In this document: positions 41,864-50,894 of the stretch, piece by piece
Numbering within the stretch: the first letter of the stretch is position 1
Layout of the letters: each line of letters starts with the position of its first letter
Assembly: GCF_004362515.1 (NCBI RefSeq)
Contig: NZ_SNXU01000001.1
Location: 1,178,001-1,242,000 of the forward strand
Reading direction: 5' to 3'
Source: Actinokineospora alba
GTDB taxonomy: Bacteria; Actinomycetota; Actinomycetes; Mycobacteriales; Pseudonocardiaceae
Length of the DNA stretch: 64,000 bases
Translations under genes and position numbers: made by a program
The notes under the pieces: model-generated
Told to the model about the DNA's origin: nothing
Database searches by the model: none
The model's input: the letters and a program-made list of their open reading frames with translations, nothing else

Positions 41864-42799
41864 CTACGCGTAGGAGTGCAGTCCGGCTATCACCAGGTTG
41901 ATGAAGAACAGGTTGAACACGACCATCGCGAAGCCGACCGAGTTGATGACCGCGGCCCGCTTTCCACGCCAGCCCGCGGTAGCCCGCGAGTGCAGATACC
42001 CCGCGTAGACGACCCACGCGACGAACGCGACGGTCTCCTTCGGGTCCCATCCCCAGAACCGGCCCCAGGCCGCCTCGGCCCAGATCGCGCCGCAGATGAT
42101 GCCGAAGGTGTAGATCGGGAACGCGAAGATCGTGGTGCGGTACGCGAGGCGGTCGAGGATGTCCGCGTCCGGCAGCTTCGGCCCGAAACGGGTGAACTTC
42201 GCCGGGTTCGCGTCGTGACTCGCCTTGACCAAGTACAGCAGGCTGACCACGCCGGGGACTAGGAACAGGCCGCTGGACAGGATGGCCGCGGAGACGTGGA
42301 TGACCAGCCAGTACGACCGCAGCGCCGGCTGCACGGGGGCGGCCTCGGTGTAGAGCACCGTGCCGCCGAGGAACATCAGGATCACGATGGGCGTGAGCAC
42401 GAAGACACCGAGCCTGCGCACCTCGAACTTGCGCATCAGCACCAGCCAGCTCACCACCGCGACCAGGGTGACGGCCATGCCGTACTCGTACATGTTGCCC
42501 CAGGGGGCGCGGCCGGTCGCGACTCCGCGCAGGACCAGCGCCGAGAGGTGCAGCGCCGCGCCCAGGACGGTCAGGGCGACGGCCATCCGGCCGAACCGGT
42601 CGGGCCTGCTCCGCGCGGGGGCTTCCTCGATCAGTCCGTAGGCCGGCGCACCCGCGCCGACCAGCGCCTGCTCGGACTTCTTCGCCGCGCGGTTGAACGC
42701 CTGCTCGACGGCGTAGCAGACCATCGCGATGACGTAGACCAGCGTCGCGGCGCCGAACGTCCAGTCGCTGTAGGTCGACAGCGTGTCGTTGACCGGCAT
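41864..42799 (-). CDS. ccsB: Cytochrome c biogenesis protein CcsB/CcsA-type
   Basis: A 311-residue membrane protein with eight membrane segments and the heme-handling tryptophan-rich motif WGRFWGWDPKETVAFVAW. With ResB it exports heme and ligates it to apocytochrome c outside the membrane (System II). ATG overlaps the resB stop by one base (TGATG). Matches Rv0529 of M. tuberculosis in type and gene order. Confidence 0.94.
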   Translation of the reverse strand: MPVNDTLSTYSDWTFGAATLVYVIAMVCYAVEQAFNRAAKKSEQALVGAGAPAYGLIEEAPARSRPDRFGRMAVALTVLGAALHLSALVLRGVATGRAPWGNMYEYGMAVTLVAVVSWLVLMRKFEVRRLGVFVLTPIVILMFLGGTVLYTEAAPVQPALRSYWLVIHVSAAILSSGLFLVPGVVSLLYLVKASHDANPAKFTRFGPKLPDADILDRLAYRTTIFAFPIYTFGIICGAIWAEAAWGRFWGWDPKETVAFVAWVVYAGYLHSRATAGWRGKRAAVINSVGFAMVVFNLFFINLVIAGLHSYA

Positions 42800-44337
42800 C
42801 AGGTATCCCTCCTGGGACTGAGCAGCTCGGCGGCGATCCGGTGGAACTCCTCGCCGTATCCCGCCTGGTCGGTGCGGGCCAGCCCACCGACGCGGACCAC
42901 GGTACGACCCTCGTCGTCGGGCGCCGCGCGGACCCACAGCCTGCGGCGTTTCACGGTGAGCGACGCGCCGAGCCCGAGGATCATCAGGATGGCGCTGACC
43001 AGCACCCACACCTGGGTCGGGTCGTGCGAGACCTGCAGCGACACCCAGCGCACGACACCGTCGAAGGTGACTTTGGTGCCGTCGTCGAGACTGATCGACT
43101 CCCCCGGCTTGAGGTTCTGCCGGGCGACCCGGGTGAGCCTGCCGCTGTCGACCAGCGAGCGGTCGATCTCGAAGATCGACTGACCCCGTCCGGAGTCGAT
43201 GCCCAGGTCGCCGCGCATGACGTCGATGGCGGCGGCCGGGTCGGTCAGGTCGGGGAAGCCGGAGGTGAGGATCTTGTCGTGCATCAGCGCGGTCGGTGCG
43301 AACAGGCCGGTTACGGCGATCTGCTTGGTGCGGCGCTCGGCGGAGTCGGTCACCCCGGGCGGGTCGAACTTGGTGGCACCCTCGGACAGCAGGGTCAGGT
43401 TGTCGACCGGGCGCCACTGGACGGTCTGGGTGCGGGACTCGCCGTTGGGGAAGGTGACCGTGAACGTCGGGGCGTAGCCGTGGCCGAGCAGGTAGACCCG
43501 GTCGCCCGCCGTGCGCAGCGGGGCGTTGACCTCGAGGTCGTAGGGCCGCCAGGTGTTGGCCGTGAGGTCGTCGCCCGCCTGGTAGTCGATCTTGGCGCGG
43601 AACGTGTCGGCCTGGCCGTTGGGCAGGTACTCGGCGTCGAACTTGTTGACCCGCACGCAGAACGGGCTCAGGTCGGTGCCGTCGACGCGCAGGCCGGGGC
43701 GGAACGAGTCGTAGTTGAGGGTGCCCGAGTTGCAGAACTCCGAGCCGTTGGCCAGCACGATGACCTGGCCCTCGTAGTTGACCATCTTGCCCAGCGCGAG
43801 CGTCACGATCAGGCCGAGCATGGCGAAGTGGAAGACCAGGTTGCCCGCCTCGCGGGTGTAGCCGCGCTCGGCGCTGACGCTGCGGGCGCCGTCGGCCTCC
43901 TCGCGCTCGACCAGCCGCCACCCGCGCAGCCGCGTCCGGGCCGCGGCGATCGCGTCGTCGGGCGAGCCGTCGAGGGTCGCGGTCTCGTGGTGCGGCAGCC
44001 TGCTGAGGTTGCGCGGGGTCAGGACCGGCTTAGCAGTGAGTTGCTTCGCGTATTCGAGGGTGCGCGGCAGCAGGCAGCCGACCAGGGAGACGAACAGCAT
44101 CAGGTAGATCGCGGAGAACCAGACGCTGGCGTACACGTCGAAGAACTGCAGCCGGTCGAGCGCGCGGCCCCACCAGCCGTGGGTGGCGATGTAGGTGTCG
44201 ACGTTCGGCGGGTTGAGCGAGCGCTGCGGCAGGAGCGCCCCGGGCATGGCGGCTAGGGCGAGCAGGAACAGCAGGATCAGCGCGGTGCGCATCGAGGTGA
44301 GTCCGCGCCAGGTGTTGCGCAGGAAGGAAAGGCTCAC
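42799..44337 (-). CDS. resB: Cytochrome c biogenesis protein ResB
   Basis: A 512-residue ResB/Ccs1-family protein: four membrane segments (three N-terminal, near 18-36, 73-93 and 165-185, and one near 455) and a large extracytoplasmic domain. LRNTWRGLTSMRTALILLFL is the family start. GTG start overlaps the ccdA stop (GTGA). Confidence 0.92.
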   Translation of the reverse strand: MSLSFLRNTWRGLTSMRTALILLFLLALAAMPGALLPQRSLNPPNVDTYIATHGWWGRALDRLQFFDVYASVWFSAIYLMLFVSLVGCLLPRTLEYAKQLTAKPVLTPRNLSRLPHHETATLDGSPDDAIAAARTRLRGWRLVEREEADGARSVSAERGYTREAGNLVFHFAMLGLIVTLALGKMVNYEGQVIVLANGSEFCNSGTLNYDSFRPGLRVDGTDLSPFCVRVNKFDAEYLPNGQADTFRAKIDYQAGDDLTANTWRPYDLEVNAPLRTAGDRVYLLGHGYAPTFTVTFPNGESRTQTVQWRPVDNLTLLSEGATKFDPPGVTDSAERRTKQIAVTGLFAPTALMHDKILTSGFPDLTDPAAAIDVMRGDLGIDSGRGQSIFEIDRSLVDSGRLTRVARQNLKPGESISLDDGTKVTFDGVVRWVSLQVSHDPTQVWVLVSAILMILGLGASLTVKRRRLWVRAAPDDEGRTVVRVGGLARTDQAGYGEEFHRIAAELLSPRRDT

Positions 44338-45104
44338 AGCGGCAGCTTCACGTCGCTGATGAACGCCACCCGCAGCCAGCCGACCACCTCGGCCCACAGA
44401 CCGGTGACCAGCAGGATGCCGACGAGAAGGAGCAGGCCGCCGCCGACGTACTGGATGGTCCGGCCGTGCCTGCGCAGCCAGTCGGAGGCACCCACGGCCC
44501 AGCGCAGGCCGAGCGCGATGAGCAGGAACGGGATGCCGAGGCCCATGCAGTAGATGAAGACCAGCAGGTAGCCGCGGGCGGCGTTCCCGCCGGTGGCGGC
44601 GGCCATGGACAGCACGCCCGCCAGGGTCGGGCCCAGGCACGGTGTCCAGCCGAGGGCGAAGATGCCGCCAAGGACCGGCGCGCCCGCGAGTCCCATACGC
44701 GGGACCTTGTGCAGGCGCAGGTCTTTCTGCATGGCGGGGACCAGGCCGATGAAGACCAGCGCCATCGCGATGGTGATCACGCCGCCGATGCGCTGCAGGA
44801 GCAACTCGTTGACCAGGAGGGCGTCGGCGAGCCAGACCAGGCTGCCGACGGTGGCGGCGAAGACGACGGTGAAGCCGAGGACGAAGAGGGCGACGGCACC
44901 CAGAACCCGGTAGCGGCCCTGTTTACGTCCCTCGTCGGTGGTGACGGCGGGGGCCTCGGCGCCGACCAGGGCGGCCAGGTAGGCGAGGTAGCCGGGGACG
45001 AGCGGGACCACGCAGGGGGAGGCGAACGAGACCACCCCGGCGAGCAGCGCGACAGCGGCGGCCAGCAGCAGCGGGCCGGACGTGGCGAGCTCGGTGGGGT
45101 CCAC
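44334..45104 (-). CDS. ccdA: Thiol-disulfide electron carrier CcdA
   Basis: A 256-residue membrane protein with six segments and the redox cysteines in VSFASPCVVPLVPG and LGWTPCLGP. It passes electrons from cytoplasmic thioredoxin to ResA outside the membrane to keep apocytochrome c reduced. GTG at 45104 gives the usual N-terminus. It leads the ccdA-resB-ccsB transcript. Confidence 0.93.
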   Translation of the reverse strand: MDPTELATSGPLLLAAAVALLAGVVSFASPCVVPLVPGYLAYLAALVGAEAPAVTTDEGRKQGRYRVLGAVALFVLGFTVVFAATVGSLVWLADALLVNELLLQRIGGVITIAMALVFIGLVPAMQKDLRLHKVPRMGLAGAPVLGGIFALGWTPCLGPTLAGVLSMAAATGGNAARGYLLVFIYCMGLGIPFLLIALGLRWAVGASDWLRRHGRTIQYVGGGLLLLVGILLVTGLWAEVVGWLRVAFISDVKLPL

Positions 45105-45266
45105 CCGATCAGGGTAAGGAGTGAGCGTGGGCACGCCGTAAGCGGTAGTCAGTAAAGCGTGCCGGCTCACAGCACGACACATGAGTACTTCTACTCGACC
45201 CCCAGCGCTTGGGGATCCAGGACGAACCGGAGCCGATTTTGGGCAGACGACTTGGATGCGAGACAC

Positions 45267-45758
45267 ATGGTGACGAAGGCTTGGGTCTGGACCGCTCTGC
45301 TGGCGGCGTCCACGGCGGTCGCCGGCTGTGGTGAGCCTGAGGTCCCAGGTGGTTCCTCACCGCGGGTGTCCGACGGGGCGCGGCAGTTCGTGGAGCGGGC
45401 ATGCCAGTCGACGCCCGAGGCCGTCTCGAAGCGGATACCCGGTGCCGTGGCGACCTACCGCGCGGATGCTCCGGGTGGGCTGAACTGCTCGTGGAGTGCC
45501 GCTGCGGGCAATCCACTCGACCGGGTGCTGCTTGCCGCCCTCCAACAGGGCGACCTCGCGGCTTGGCGGAAGCTGAACGCGGGCACGTCCGAGGACCTTG
45601 TGATACGAGACCGACCGGCCGTGCTGGCACGCAACGACAAGGGGTGCTCGGTGCTGCTCGAGATCGAGAGCACCGTGGTCAGCGCGGACTTCGGCGGCGG
45701 CGACGACAGCGACTGCGGCCACGCCAAAGCCCTCATCGAGGAGCTGACTACTCCTTGA
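45267..45758 (+). CDS. Hypothetical lipoprotein
   Basis: A 163-residue secreted lipoprotein with lipobox VAGC (lipidated C21). Four further cysteines (ACQSTP, LNCSWS, KGCSVL, SDCGHA) suggest two disulfides. The pattern resembles DUF3558-type actinomycete lipoproteins but I would not assign the family. It lies inside the cytochrome c gene group on the opposite strand, overlapping the end of resA by 11 bases. Confidence 0.72.
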   Translation: MVTKAWVWTALLAASTAVAGCGEPEVPGGSSPRVSDGARQFVERACQSTPEAVSKRIPGAVATYRADAPGGLNCSWSAAAGNPLDRVLLAALQQGDLAAWRKLNAGTSEDLVIRDRPAVLARNDKGCSVLLEIESTVVSADFGGGDDSDCGHAKALIEELTTP

Positions 45759-46320
45759 TCAGTTCGTCGAGGACCGGGGTGAGGTCGTTGGCGAGGAGTT
45801 CGCGCATGTAGGCGGCGGCTACTCGGCCTTGTTTGTCGATCACGAAGGTGGCCGGGACCACGGCTCGCGGGTAGCCCTTGAGGGCCAGGAGGCTGCGGCC
45901 GCCCTGGTCGAAGATCGACGGGTACGTGATCTTGCGGTCCCGCATGAAGTCCTGGGCCTCCGAGCGGCCCGGTTCGCGGACGTCGATGCCGAGGACCTGG
46001 ACGCCCTTGGCCGCGTAGTCATCCTGCAACCGCTGCAGTTCCGGGGCTTCGGCGCGGCAGGGGCCGCACCACTGGCCCCAGACGTTGAGGACTACGACCT
46101 TGCCCCGGTAGTCGCTCAGCTTGAGCTGCTTGGACTCGTCCATCAGGTCCGGGCCCGAGACCTCCGGCAGGACCTTGCGGTCCGCGCCGTCGTAGCGGAT
46201 CTCGGTCTTGCCGCCGGGGGAGACGAAGACGAACTCGGCGCCCGAGGAGGCCGCGTCCTTCTCCGCCGTGCAGCCTGCCAGGGCCAACAACGCGGCGAGA
46301 CCGACGACCAGGGCTCTCAT
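45748..46320 (-). CDS. resA: ResA/TlpA-type thioredoxin-like lipoprotein
   Basis: A 190-residue thiol-disulfide protein anchored by a lipobox (LAGC, C17). The active site is WCGPC (C85, C88), and the cis-Pro loop is VVPATFVID. It reduces the CxxCH cysteines of apocytochrome c before heme attachment. ATG overlaps the phosphatase stop by 4 bases. Confidence 0.92.
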   Translation of the reverse strand: MRALVVGLAALLALAGCTAEKDAASSGAEFVFVSPGGKTEIRYDGADRKVLPEVSGPDLMDESKQLKLSDYRGKVVVLNVWGQWCGPCRAEAPELQRLQDDYAAKGVQVLGIDVREPGRSEAQDFMRDRKITYPSIFDQGGRSLLALKGYPRAVVPATFVIDKQGRVAAAYMRELLANDLTPVLDELIKE

Positions 46321-46946
46321 GCTCCGGTCGCCTTCGGGTCGCTGCCGCCGACCGGTTCCGCGTAGCGGATGTCGATGAGCTGCTCGTCGTCGAAGACCAG
46401 GCTGGTCAGGGAGGCCAGCGAGCACTCCCGCTTGGCCGGGTTGTGCCACAGCCGCTTGCCTTCGAGGTAGCGCCGCAGCGTCCACACCGGCAGCTGGTGC
46501 GACACGCACACCGCCTCGTGGCCGTCGGCGGCGTCGCGGGCGCGGTAGACCGCGGCGAGCATCCGGTGGGCGATCTGCAGGTACGGCTCGCCCCAGGACG
46601 GCCGGAGCGGGTTGCGCAGGTGCGGCCAGTTCTTCGGCGACCGCAGCGCGCCGTCGCCGACCGAGACGCGCTGGCCCTGGAAGACGTTCTCCGACTCGAT
46701 CAGCCGGTCGTCGGTGGCCAGTTCGAGCCGGTGCGACGCCGCGATCGGGGTGGCGGTCTGCTGGGCGCGCTCGAGCGGCGAGGCGACGACGTGCGTGATG
46801 TCGTGCTCCCGCAGGTACTCCGCGACGGTCAGCGCCTGGCGCTCGCCGGTGGCGGAGAGGCGGAAGCCCGGGATGCGGCCGTAGAGGATGCCCGTCGGGT
46901 TGTGGACCTCGCCGTGCCGTAACAAGTGGACGATCGTCTTGCTCAC
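46317..46946 (-). CDS. Histidine phosphatase family protein
   Basis: A 209-residue phosphoglycerate-mutase-like phosphatase: catalytic LLRHGEV at the start and VCVSHQLPVW for the second histidine. Substrate unknown. It sits between hemL and resA exactly as Rv0525 does in mycobacteria, with 4-base overlaps on both sides. Confidence 0.88.
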   Translation of the reverse strand: MSKTIVHLLRHGEVHNPTGILYGRIPGFRLSATGERQALTVAEYLREHDITHVVASPLERAQQTATPIAASHRLELATDDRLIESENVFQGQRVSVGDGALRSPKNWPHLRNPLRPSWGEPYLQIAHRMLAAVYRARDAADGHEAVCVSHQLPVWTLRRYLEGKRLWHNPAKRECSLASLTSLVFDDEQLIDIRYAEPVGGSDPKATGA

Positions 46947-48265
46947 GAGGGCTCCTCAGCGGCGGCAGCGGCCGCGGCCGCGTGGGGAAGGGCGGCGGCG
47001 ATCTCGGTGAACGCCGCGTCGTCGAGGGCGGCGCTGACGAACCACGCCTCGAACGCGCTGGGTGGGGCGTACACCCCGTGGTCGAGCAGGGCGTGGAAGA
47101 ACGCCGGGAAGCGCCAGGTCTGCGCGGCCTTGGCGCCCGCGTAGTCGGTGACCTCATCCTCGGTGAAGAAGACGCTCACCAGGTTGCCCGCGAACTGCAC
47201 GCGGTGCGGGACGCTCGCCTTGGTCAGGGTCTCGGTGAGCAGCGCGCCGAGTCGGGCCGCGTTCGCGTCGAGCGCCTTGTACACCTGCGCGTCGGCGGCG
47301 CGCAGGGTCGCGAGGCCCGCGGCGACGGCGACGGGGTTCCCGGACAGCGTCCCCGCCTGGTAGACCGGGCCGGACGGGGCGAGCGCGGCCATGATGTCGG
47401 CGCGGCCGCCGAACGCCGCGGCGGGCAGCCCGCCGGACATGACCTTGCCGAACGTGTAGAGGTCGCCCGCGACGCCCTCGAGGCCGAACCAGCCCGCGGC
47501 GGAGACGCGGAAACCGGTCATCACCTCGTCCATGACCAGCAGCGCGCCGTGCTCGCGGGTGATCTCGCGCAGGCCCGCGTTGAAGCCAGCGCTGGGGGCG
47601 ACGGCGCCCATGTTGCCCGCGGCGGCCTCGGTGATCACCGCGGCGATGGTCGGACCGTGCTCGGCGAAGGTCGCGCGGACCGCGTCGAGGTCGTTGTAGG
47701 GCAGGACGATGGTGTCCTCGGCCTGCGCGCCGGTGACGCCGGGCGTGGTGGGCAGGCCCAGCGTGGCGACGCCGGAGCCCGCCTCGGCGAGCAGCGCGTC
47801 GACGTGGCCGTGGTAGCAGCCCGCGAACTTGACGATCCGGCTGCGGCCGGTGAAGCCGCGGGCCAGGCGGATCGCGCTCATCGTGGCCTCGGTGCCGGAG
47901 TTGACCAGCCGCACCTGCTCGACCGGCGCGACCCGGCGGATGATCTCCTCGGCGAGGTCGATCTCCCCCGCCGTCGGCGTGCCGAACGAGAGCCCGTTGC
48001 CCGCGGCGGTGCGCACGGCGTCGACGACGGCCGGGTGCGCGTGGCCCAGGATCATCGGACCCCACGAGCAGACCAAGTCGACATAGCGGTTGTCGTCGGC
48101 GTCCCAGAGGTACGGGCCCGCGCCGCTGACCATGAACCGCGGGGTGCCGCCGACCGCGTTGAACGCGCGGACCGGCGAGTTGACCCCGCCCGGGATCACG
48201 GCCTTCGCCCGGTCGAAGAGCGCGGCGGAGCTGCTGACGTGTGCCTGGCTGACCTCGGAAGTCAC
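46943..48265 (-). CDS. hemL: Glutamate-1-semialdehyde 2,1-aminomutase
   Basis: A 440-residue class III PLP enzyme that makes 5-aminolevulinate from the product of HemA. GGVNSPVRAFNAVGGTPRF is the family start, VNSGTEATMSAIRLAR binds PLP and TFGKVMSGGLPAAAFGG carries the PLP lysine. A poly-Ala C-terminal stretch (HAAAAAAAAEEPS-like) is unusual but harmless. GTG start. It begins the hemL-phosphatase-resA run and supplies heme precursors used by the cytochrome c genes beyond. Confidence 0.95.
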   Translation of the reverse strand: MTSEVSQAHVSSSAALFDRAKAVIPGGVNSPVRAFNAVGGTPRFMVSGAGPYLWDADDNRYVDLVCSWGPMILGHAHPAVVDAVRTAAGNGLSFGTPTAGEIDLAEEIIRRVAPVEQVRLVNSGTEATMSAIRLARGFTGRSRIVKFAGCYHGHVDALLAEAGSGVATLGLPTTPGVTGAQAEDTIVLPYNDLDAVRATFAEHGPTIAAVITEAAAGNMGAVAPSAGFNAGLREITREHGALLVMDEVMTGFRVSAAGWFGLEGVAGDLYTFGKVMSGGLPAAAFGGRADIMAALAPSGPVYQAGTLSGNPVAVAAGLATLRAADAQVYKALDANAARLGALLTETLTKASVPHRVQFAGNLVSVFFTEDEVTDYAGAKAAQTWRFPAFFHALLDHGVYAPPSAFEAWFVSAALDDAAFTEIAAALPHAAAAAAAAEEPS

Positions 48266-48293
48266 GCTGTCAGTGTTTCAAACGGCGCGAGGA

Positions 48294-48617
48294 TCACTTC
48301 GAGCGGGAGCGGACCGCCAGGATCAGCTGGCGCAGGGCGTCGAGCACGAGGATCAGGGCCAGGGTGGCGACGGCGACGGACGCGCCGATCCAGCCACCCT
48401 GGTAGCGCTCGATGGTCAGGTCCGGGCGGTCGCGCACGCCGCCGACGGTGTCGACGCCCTCACCCCACAGCCAGACCGCGAGCCACAGCAGGAGCGCGGC
48501 GGCGACGACCTCGACCAGGGCCCACACGGCCCGGCGCGGCTCATGCACGGCGCCTTCACGGACGGGCCAGGTCAGGTCGGACTCGTCGTCGGTGACGGTC
48601 GGGTCGGAGGCGGTCAC
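48294..48617 (-). CDS. Hypothetical two-pass membrane protein
   Basis: A 107-residue protein with membrane segments at about 30-50 and 77-98. The N-terminal 28 residues are acidic. No family recognised. It lies just upstream of hemL on the same strand. Confidence 0.6.
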   Translation of the reverse strand: MTASDPTVTDDESDLTWPVREGAVHEPRRAVWALVEVVAAALLLWLAVWLWGEGVDTVGGVRDRPDLTIERYQGGWIGASVAVATLALILVLDALRQLILAVRSRSK

Positions 48618-48621
48618 CCGG

Positions 48622-49002
48622 TCAGCCTCTCATGTCACACACCACGACGTAATCGCGGACGTCGGCGCGGGCGAGCAGGGCGATGACGACAGCCCACGCG
48701 GCCACCAGAACCGCGCCGAGCACCGGCGCCGCGGAAGATCCCACGGCGTTGGCCACGGCGGGGGCGCACAGGACGCCGAAGAGGGCGCTGACGAACAAGC
48801 CGATCCGGGCCCAGGGCCGCCCGACACGCATCGGGAACGCGAGAACCAGGGACGCGACGGCGGCGACCGCCGCGCCCATGCCTAAGTAGCTGATCGAGCG
48901 GTCGGCGACGCCGAGCAGGACCGCGGCGAGCGCGGAACCGGCCACCGCGCAGGCGAAAGCGCCGTCGACCGCACGGGGACGCTGAAGGGGCGGGAGACTC
49001 AC
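48622..49002 (-). CDS. Hypothetical four-pass membrane protein
   Basis: A 126-residue very hydrophobic protein with about four membrane helices (ACAVAGSALAAVLLGVADRS, MGAAVAAVASLVLAFPM and so on). No family recognised. The pattern PMRVGRPWARIGLFVSALFG is shared in style with the next two genes, suggesting related small membrane proteins. Confidence 0.55.
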   Translation of the reverse strand: MSLPPLQRPRAVDGAFACAVAGSALAAVLLGVADRSISYLGMGAAVAAVASLVLAFPMRVGRPWARIGLFVSALFGVLCAPAVANAVGSSAAPVLGAVLVAAWAVVIALLARADVRDYVVVCDMRG

Positions 49003-49047
49003 GCGAGGTAAGTCCCCGCGACCCTTCTGCGTGTTACGCGGTCTTGG

Positions 49048-49572
49048 TCACGGCCGGTGCTTGGCCGCGTCGAAGTAGGCGCTCGCTTCCTTGGTGTACA
49101 TGAAATAGATGGCGCCACCGATCAGGGCGATCTGCAGCACGGAGAGGATCATCTCGAGCGCGTTGCCCGTGCCGCCCGCGAGACCGATCAGGCCGAAGAT
49201 CAGGCCGATGCCACCGAGGACCGCCAGGGTGATCCGGGCCCAGTTGCGGCCGGCGCGCATCTTGAACGCGAACAACAGGTACAGGCCGAAGAACACCGCG
49301 GCGATGACCCCCGCGAAAACGATGCCCGCGGTGACCAGGCTGTCGACCTGCGACTCGGTGAACGTCTCACCCTGCTGCCGGAGCTGATCGATGATCTGCG
49401 TGCGGGTGGCCTCCCGGCCGACCGAGACGGTCAGGAGGAACCCGAGCAGCCCGAGGGCAGCGTTGGCGATCCACAGCATGAATGAGGTGTCGACCGGCTT
49501 GGGCCGGACGGGGGCGACCGGATCCGGGTTCGAGGAGGAGTACTCCGGATAATTCGGATAGTTGCTCGTCAT
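49048..49572 (-). CDS. Hypothetical four-pass membrane protein
   Basis: A 174-residue protein. A Pro/Tyr/Asn-rich N-terminus (YPNYPEYSSSNPDPVAPV) precedes four membrane segments; KMRAGRNWARITLAVLGGIG and YTKEASAYFDAAKHRP are recognisable in many actinobacterial hypotheticals. Function unknown. Single gene with its own start (ATG 49572). Confidence 0.7.
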   Translation of the reverse strand: MTSNYPNYPEYSSSNPDPVAPVRPKPVDTSFMLWIANAALGLLGFLLTVSVGREATRTQIIDQLRQQGETFTESQVDSLVTAGIVFAGVIAAVFFGLYLLFAFKMRAGRNWARITLAVLGGIGLIFGLIGLAGGTGNALEMILSVLQIALIGGAIYFMYTKEASAYFDAAKHRP

Positions 49573-49608
49573 GGGTCGAAACTATGCCCGAGCAGGGGTG
49601 CTCGCACC

Positions 49609-50061
49609 TCAGATCTCGGGAGTTGCTCCGACCAGCGGAGTCAGCGCCGCGCGCAGTGCGGCCCCGTCGCGGGCCCAGGCGAGGACGGTGGTGCCGTCGT
49701 CGAGTTCGAGCGGGATCTCATAGGTCTTGCGCGGGACGGTCAGGCCGCCGCCCAGGGGCCTGCCCAGCGCGTCCTCGTCGTCGATGACGGCGACGATCCG
49801 GTCGACGGGGAGGTCTTCCTGGCCTTGGCGCAGGGTTCGGGCGGTGAGCGACAGGGAGCAGACCCGGCGGCGGGCGTTGACCCAGCCCGCGGTCATCCCG
49901 GCCAGCACGACCGCGAGGACCAGCCACGCGACCCAGTGCACCGGGCCGGTGACCAGCTCGACGATCGCGCCGGTGGCGGCGAACACCGGGCCCCAGAGGA
50001 CCGGCCACCAGGTCGAACCGGGCTCGGCGTAGAGCACCGGCCCGTCGACGTCGTCGCTCAC
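49609..50061 (-). CDS. DUF3093 membrane protein
   Basis: A 150-residue protein with two adjacent membrane helices (about 22-40 and 45-62) followed by a soluble domain: TLRQGQEDLPVDRIVAVID and RPLGGGLTVPRKTYEIPLEL, typical of DUF3093. GTG start overlaps the preceding gene (GTGA). Function unknown. Confidence 0.78.
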   Translation of the reverse strand: MSDDVDGPVLYAEPGSTWWPVLWGPVFAATGAIVELVTGPVHWVAWLVLAVVLAGMTAGWVNARRRVCSLSLTARTLRQGQEDLPVDRIVAVIDDEDALGRPLGGGLTVPRKTYEIPLELDDGTTVLAWARDGAALRAALTPLVGATPEI

Positions 50062-50561
50062 CGCTCGTCGCTGACCGCGAAGAACTTCCGCGACGCGGGC
50101 ATGAACATCATGCCCAGCGCCACGATGATCAGCAGGGTGCTGAGCAGCCCGAGGATGCCGACGCGGCCCACCGAGTACTGGAACAGGGCGGCGAAGACGC
50201 CGACGACGACCAGGAGCGTGCGGGCTTTGCGGGTGCCGCCGCGCGCCTTGTAGGCGAGGAGGACGAAGAAGCCGAGGAACATCAGCGAACCCAGCACCAG
50301 CCACCACGACAGCCCGGTGGCGATCTGTTCGAGTTCGGCCTTGTTCTGCCCGGGCTGCCGGCGCAGGGTCTCCTCGACGATCTTGGACCGCAGGAAGAAG
50401 AAGCTGAACGCGCCGAGCACCCCGACGACCCCGGCGGCGACCCACACCCAGAACGCGGCCCGCACGACCCCGGGGGCGTCCGCGCGGTCCTCGCCCGCCA
50501 GGAACGCCTCGTCGGCGGTGGGCATGATCGGGGCTTCGCGCTTGGGCTCGTCTTCCGTCAC
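50058..50561 (-). CDS. Hypothetical four-pass membrane protein
   Basis: A 167-residue protein with membrane segments near 35-58, 82-102, 112-128 and 132-150. RKARTLLVVVGVFAALFQYS resembles the neighbouring small membrane proteins. No family recognised. GTG at 50561 is chosen for its hydrophilic N-terminus (TEDEPKREAPIMPTADEAF). Confidence 0.65.
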   Translation of the reverse strand: MTEDEPKREAPIMPTADEAFLAGEDRADAPGVVRAAFWVWVAAGVVGVLGAFSFFFLRSKIVEETLRRQPGQNKAELEQIATGLSWWLVLGSLMFLGFFVLLAYKARGGTRKARTLLVVVGVFAALFQYSVGRVGILGLLSTLLIIVALGMMFMPASRKFFAVSDER

Positions 50562-50894
50562 CGGGCGACGATATACCGGCGCCGTGATCGTCTTCGGGAC
50601 AGGGAGCACTACCTGCGTAAATGCTCCGACTGGCGCAAACCCTGCCTGCTGTGATCGCCCCTTCGTGAGACGGTGATAGACCGAGTGAGTGCACTCGTCC
50701 AGATGGCTCATGACCTACGCCACAGCCCCTAGTCCTTCCGTTGAGTAGCCACTACGTTGCTGTTCGCATTCGTCATGGCCCTCGCCCGAGCGCGACGTGA
50801 CCGCTCTGGTTCGCAGACCTGGCTTTGTCCCGACTCTCCCGCGGAACGCGGCGCCCCGGCGCCGGGTTCACCGACTGAACAGGAAGTGGCACGA
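50562..50894. other. Divergent promoter region before the SIS-domain gene
   Basis: A 333-base gap between divergent genes. It includes a 10-base palindrome GAGTGCACTC at 50687-50696 and a modest AGGAAG ribosome binding site for the plus-strand gene. No gene or stable RNA structure seen. Confidence 0.5.
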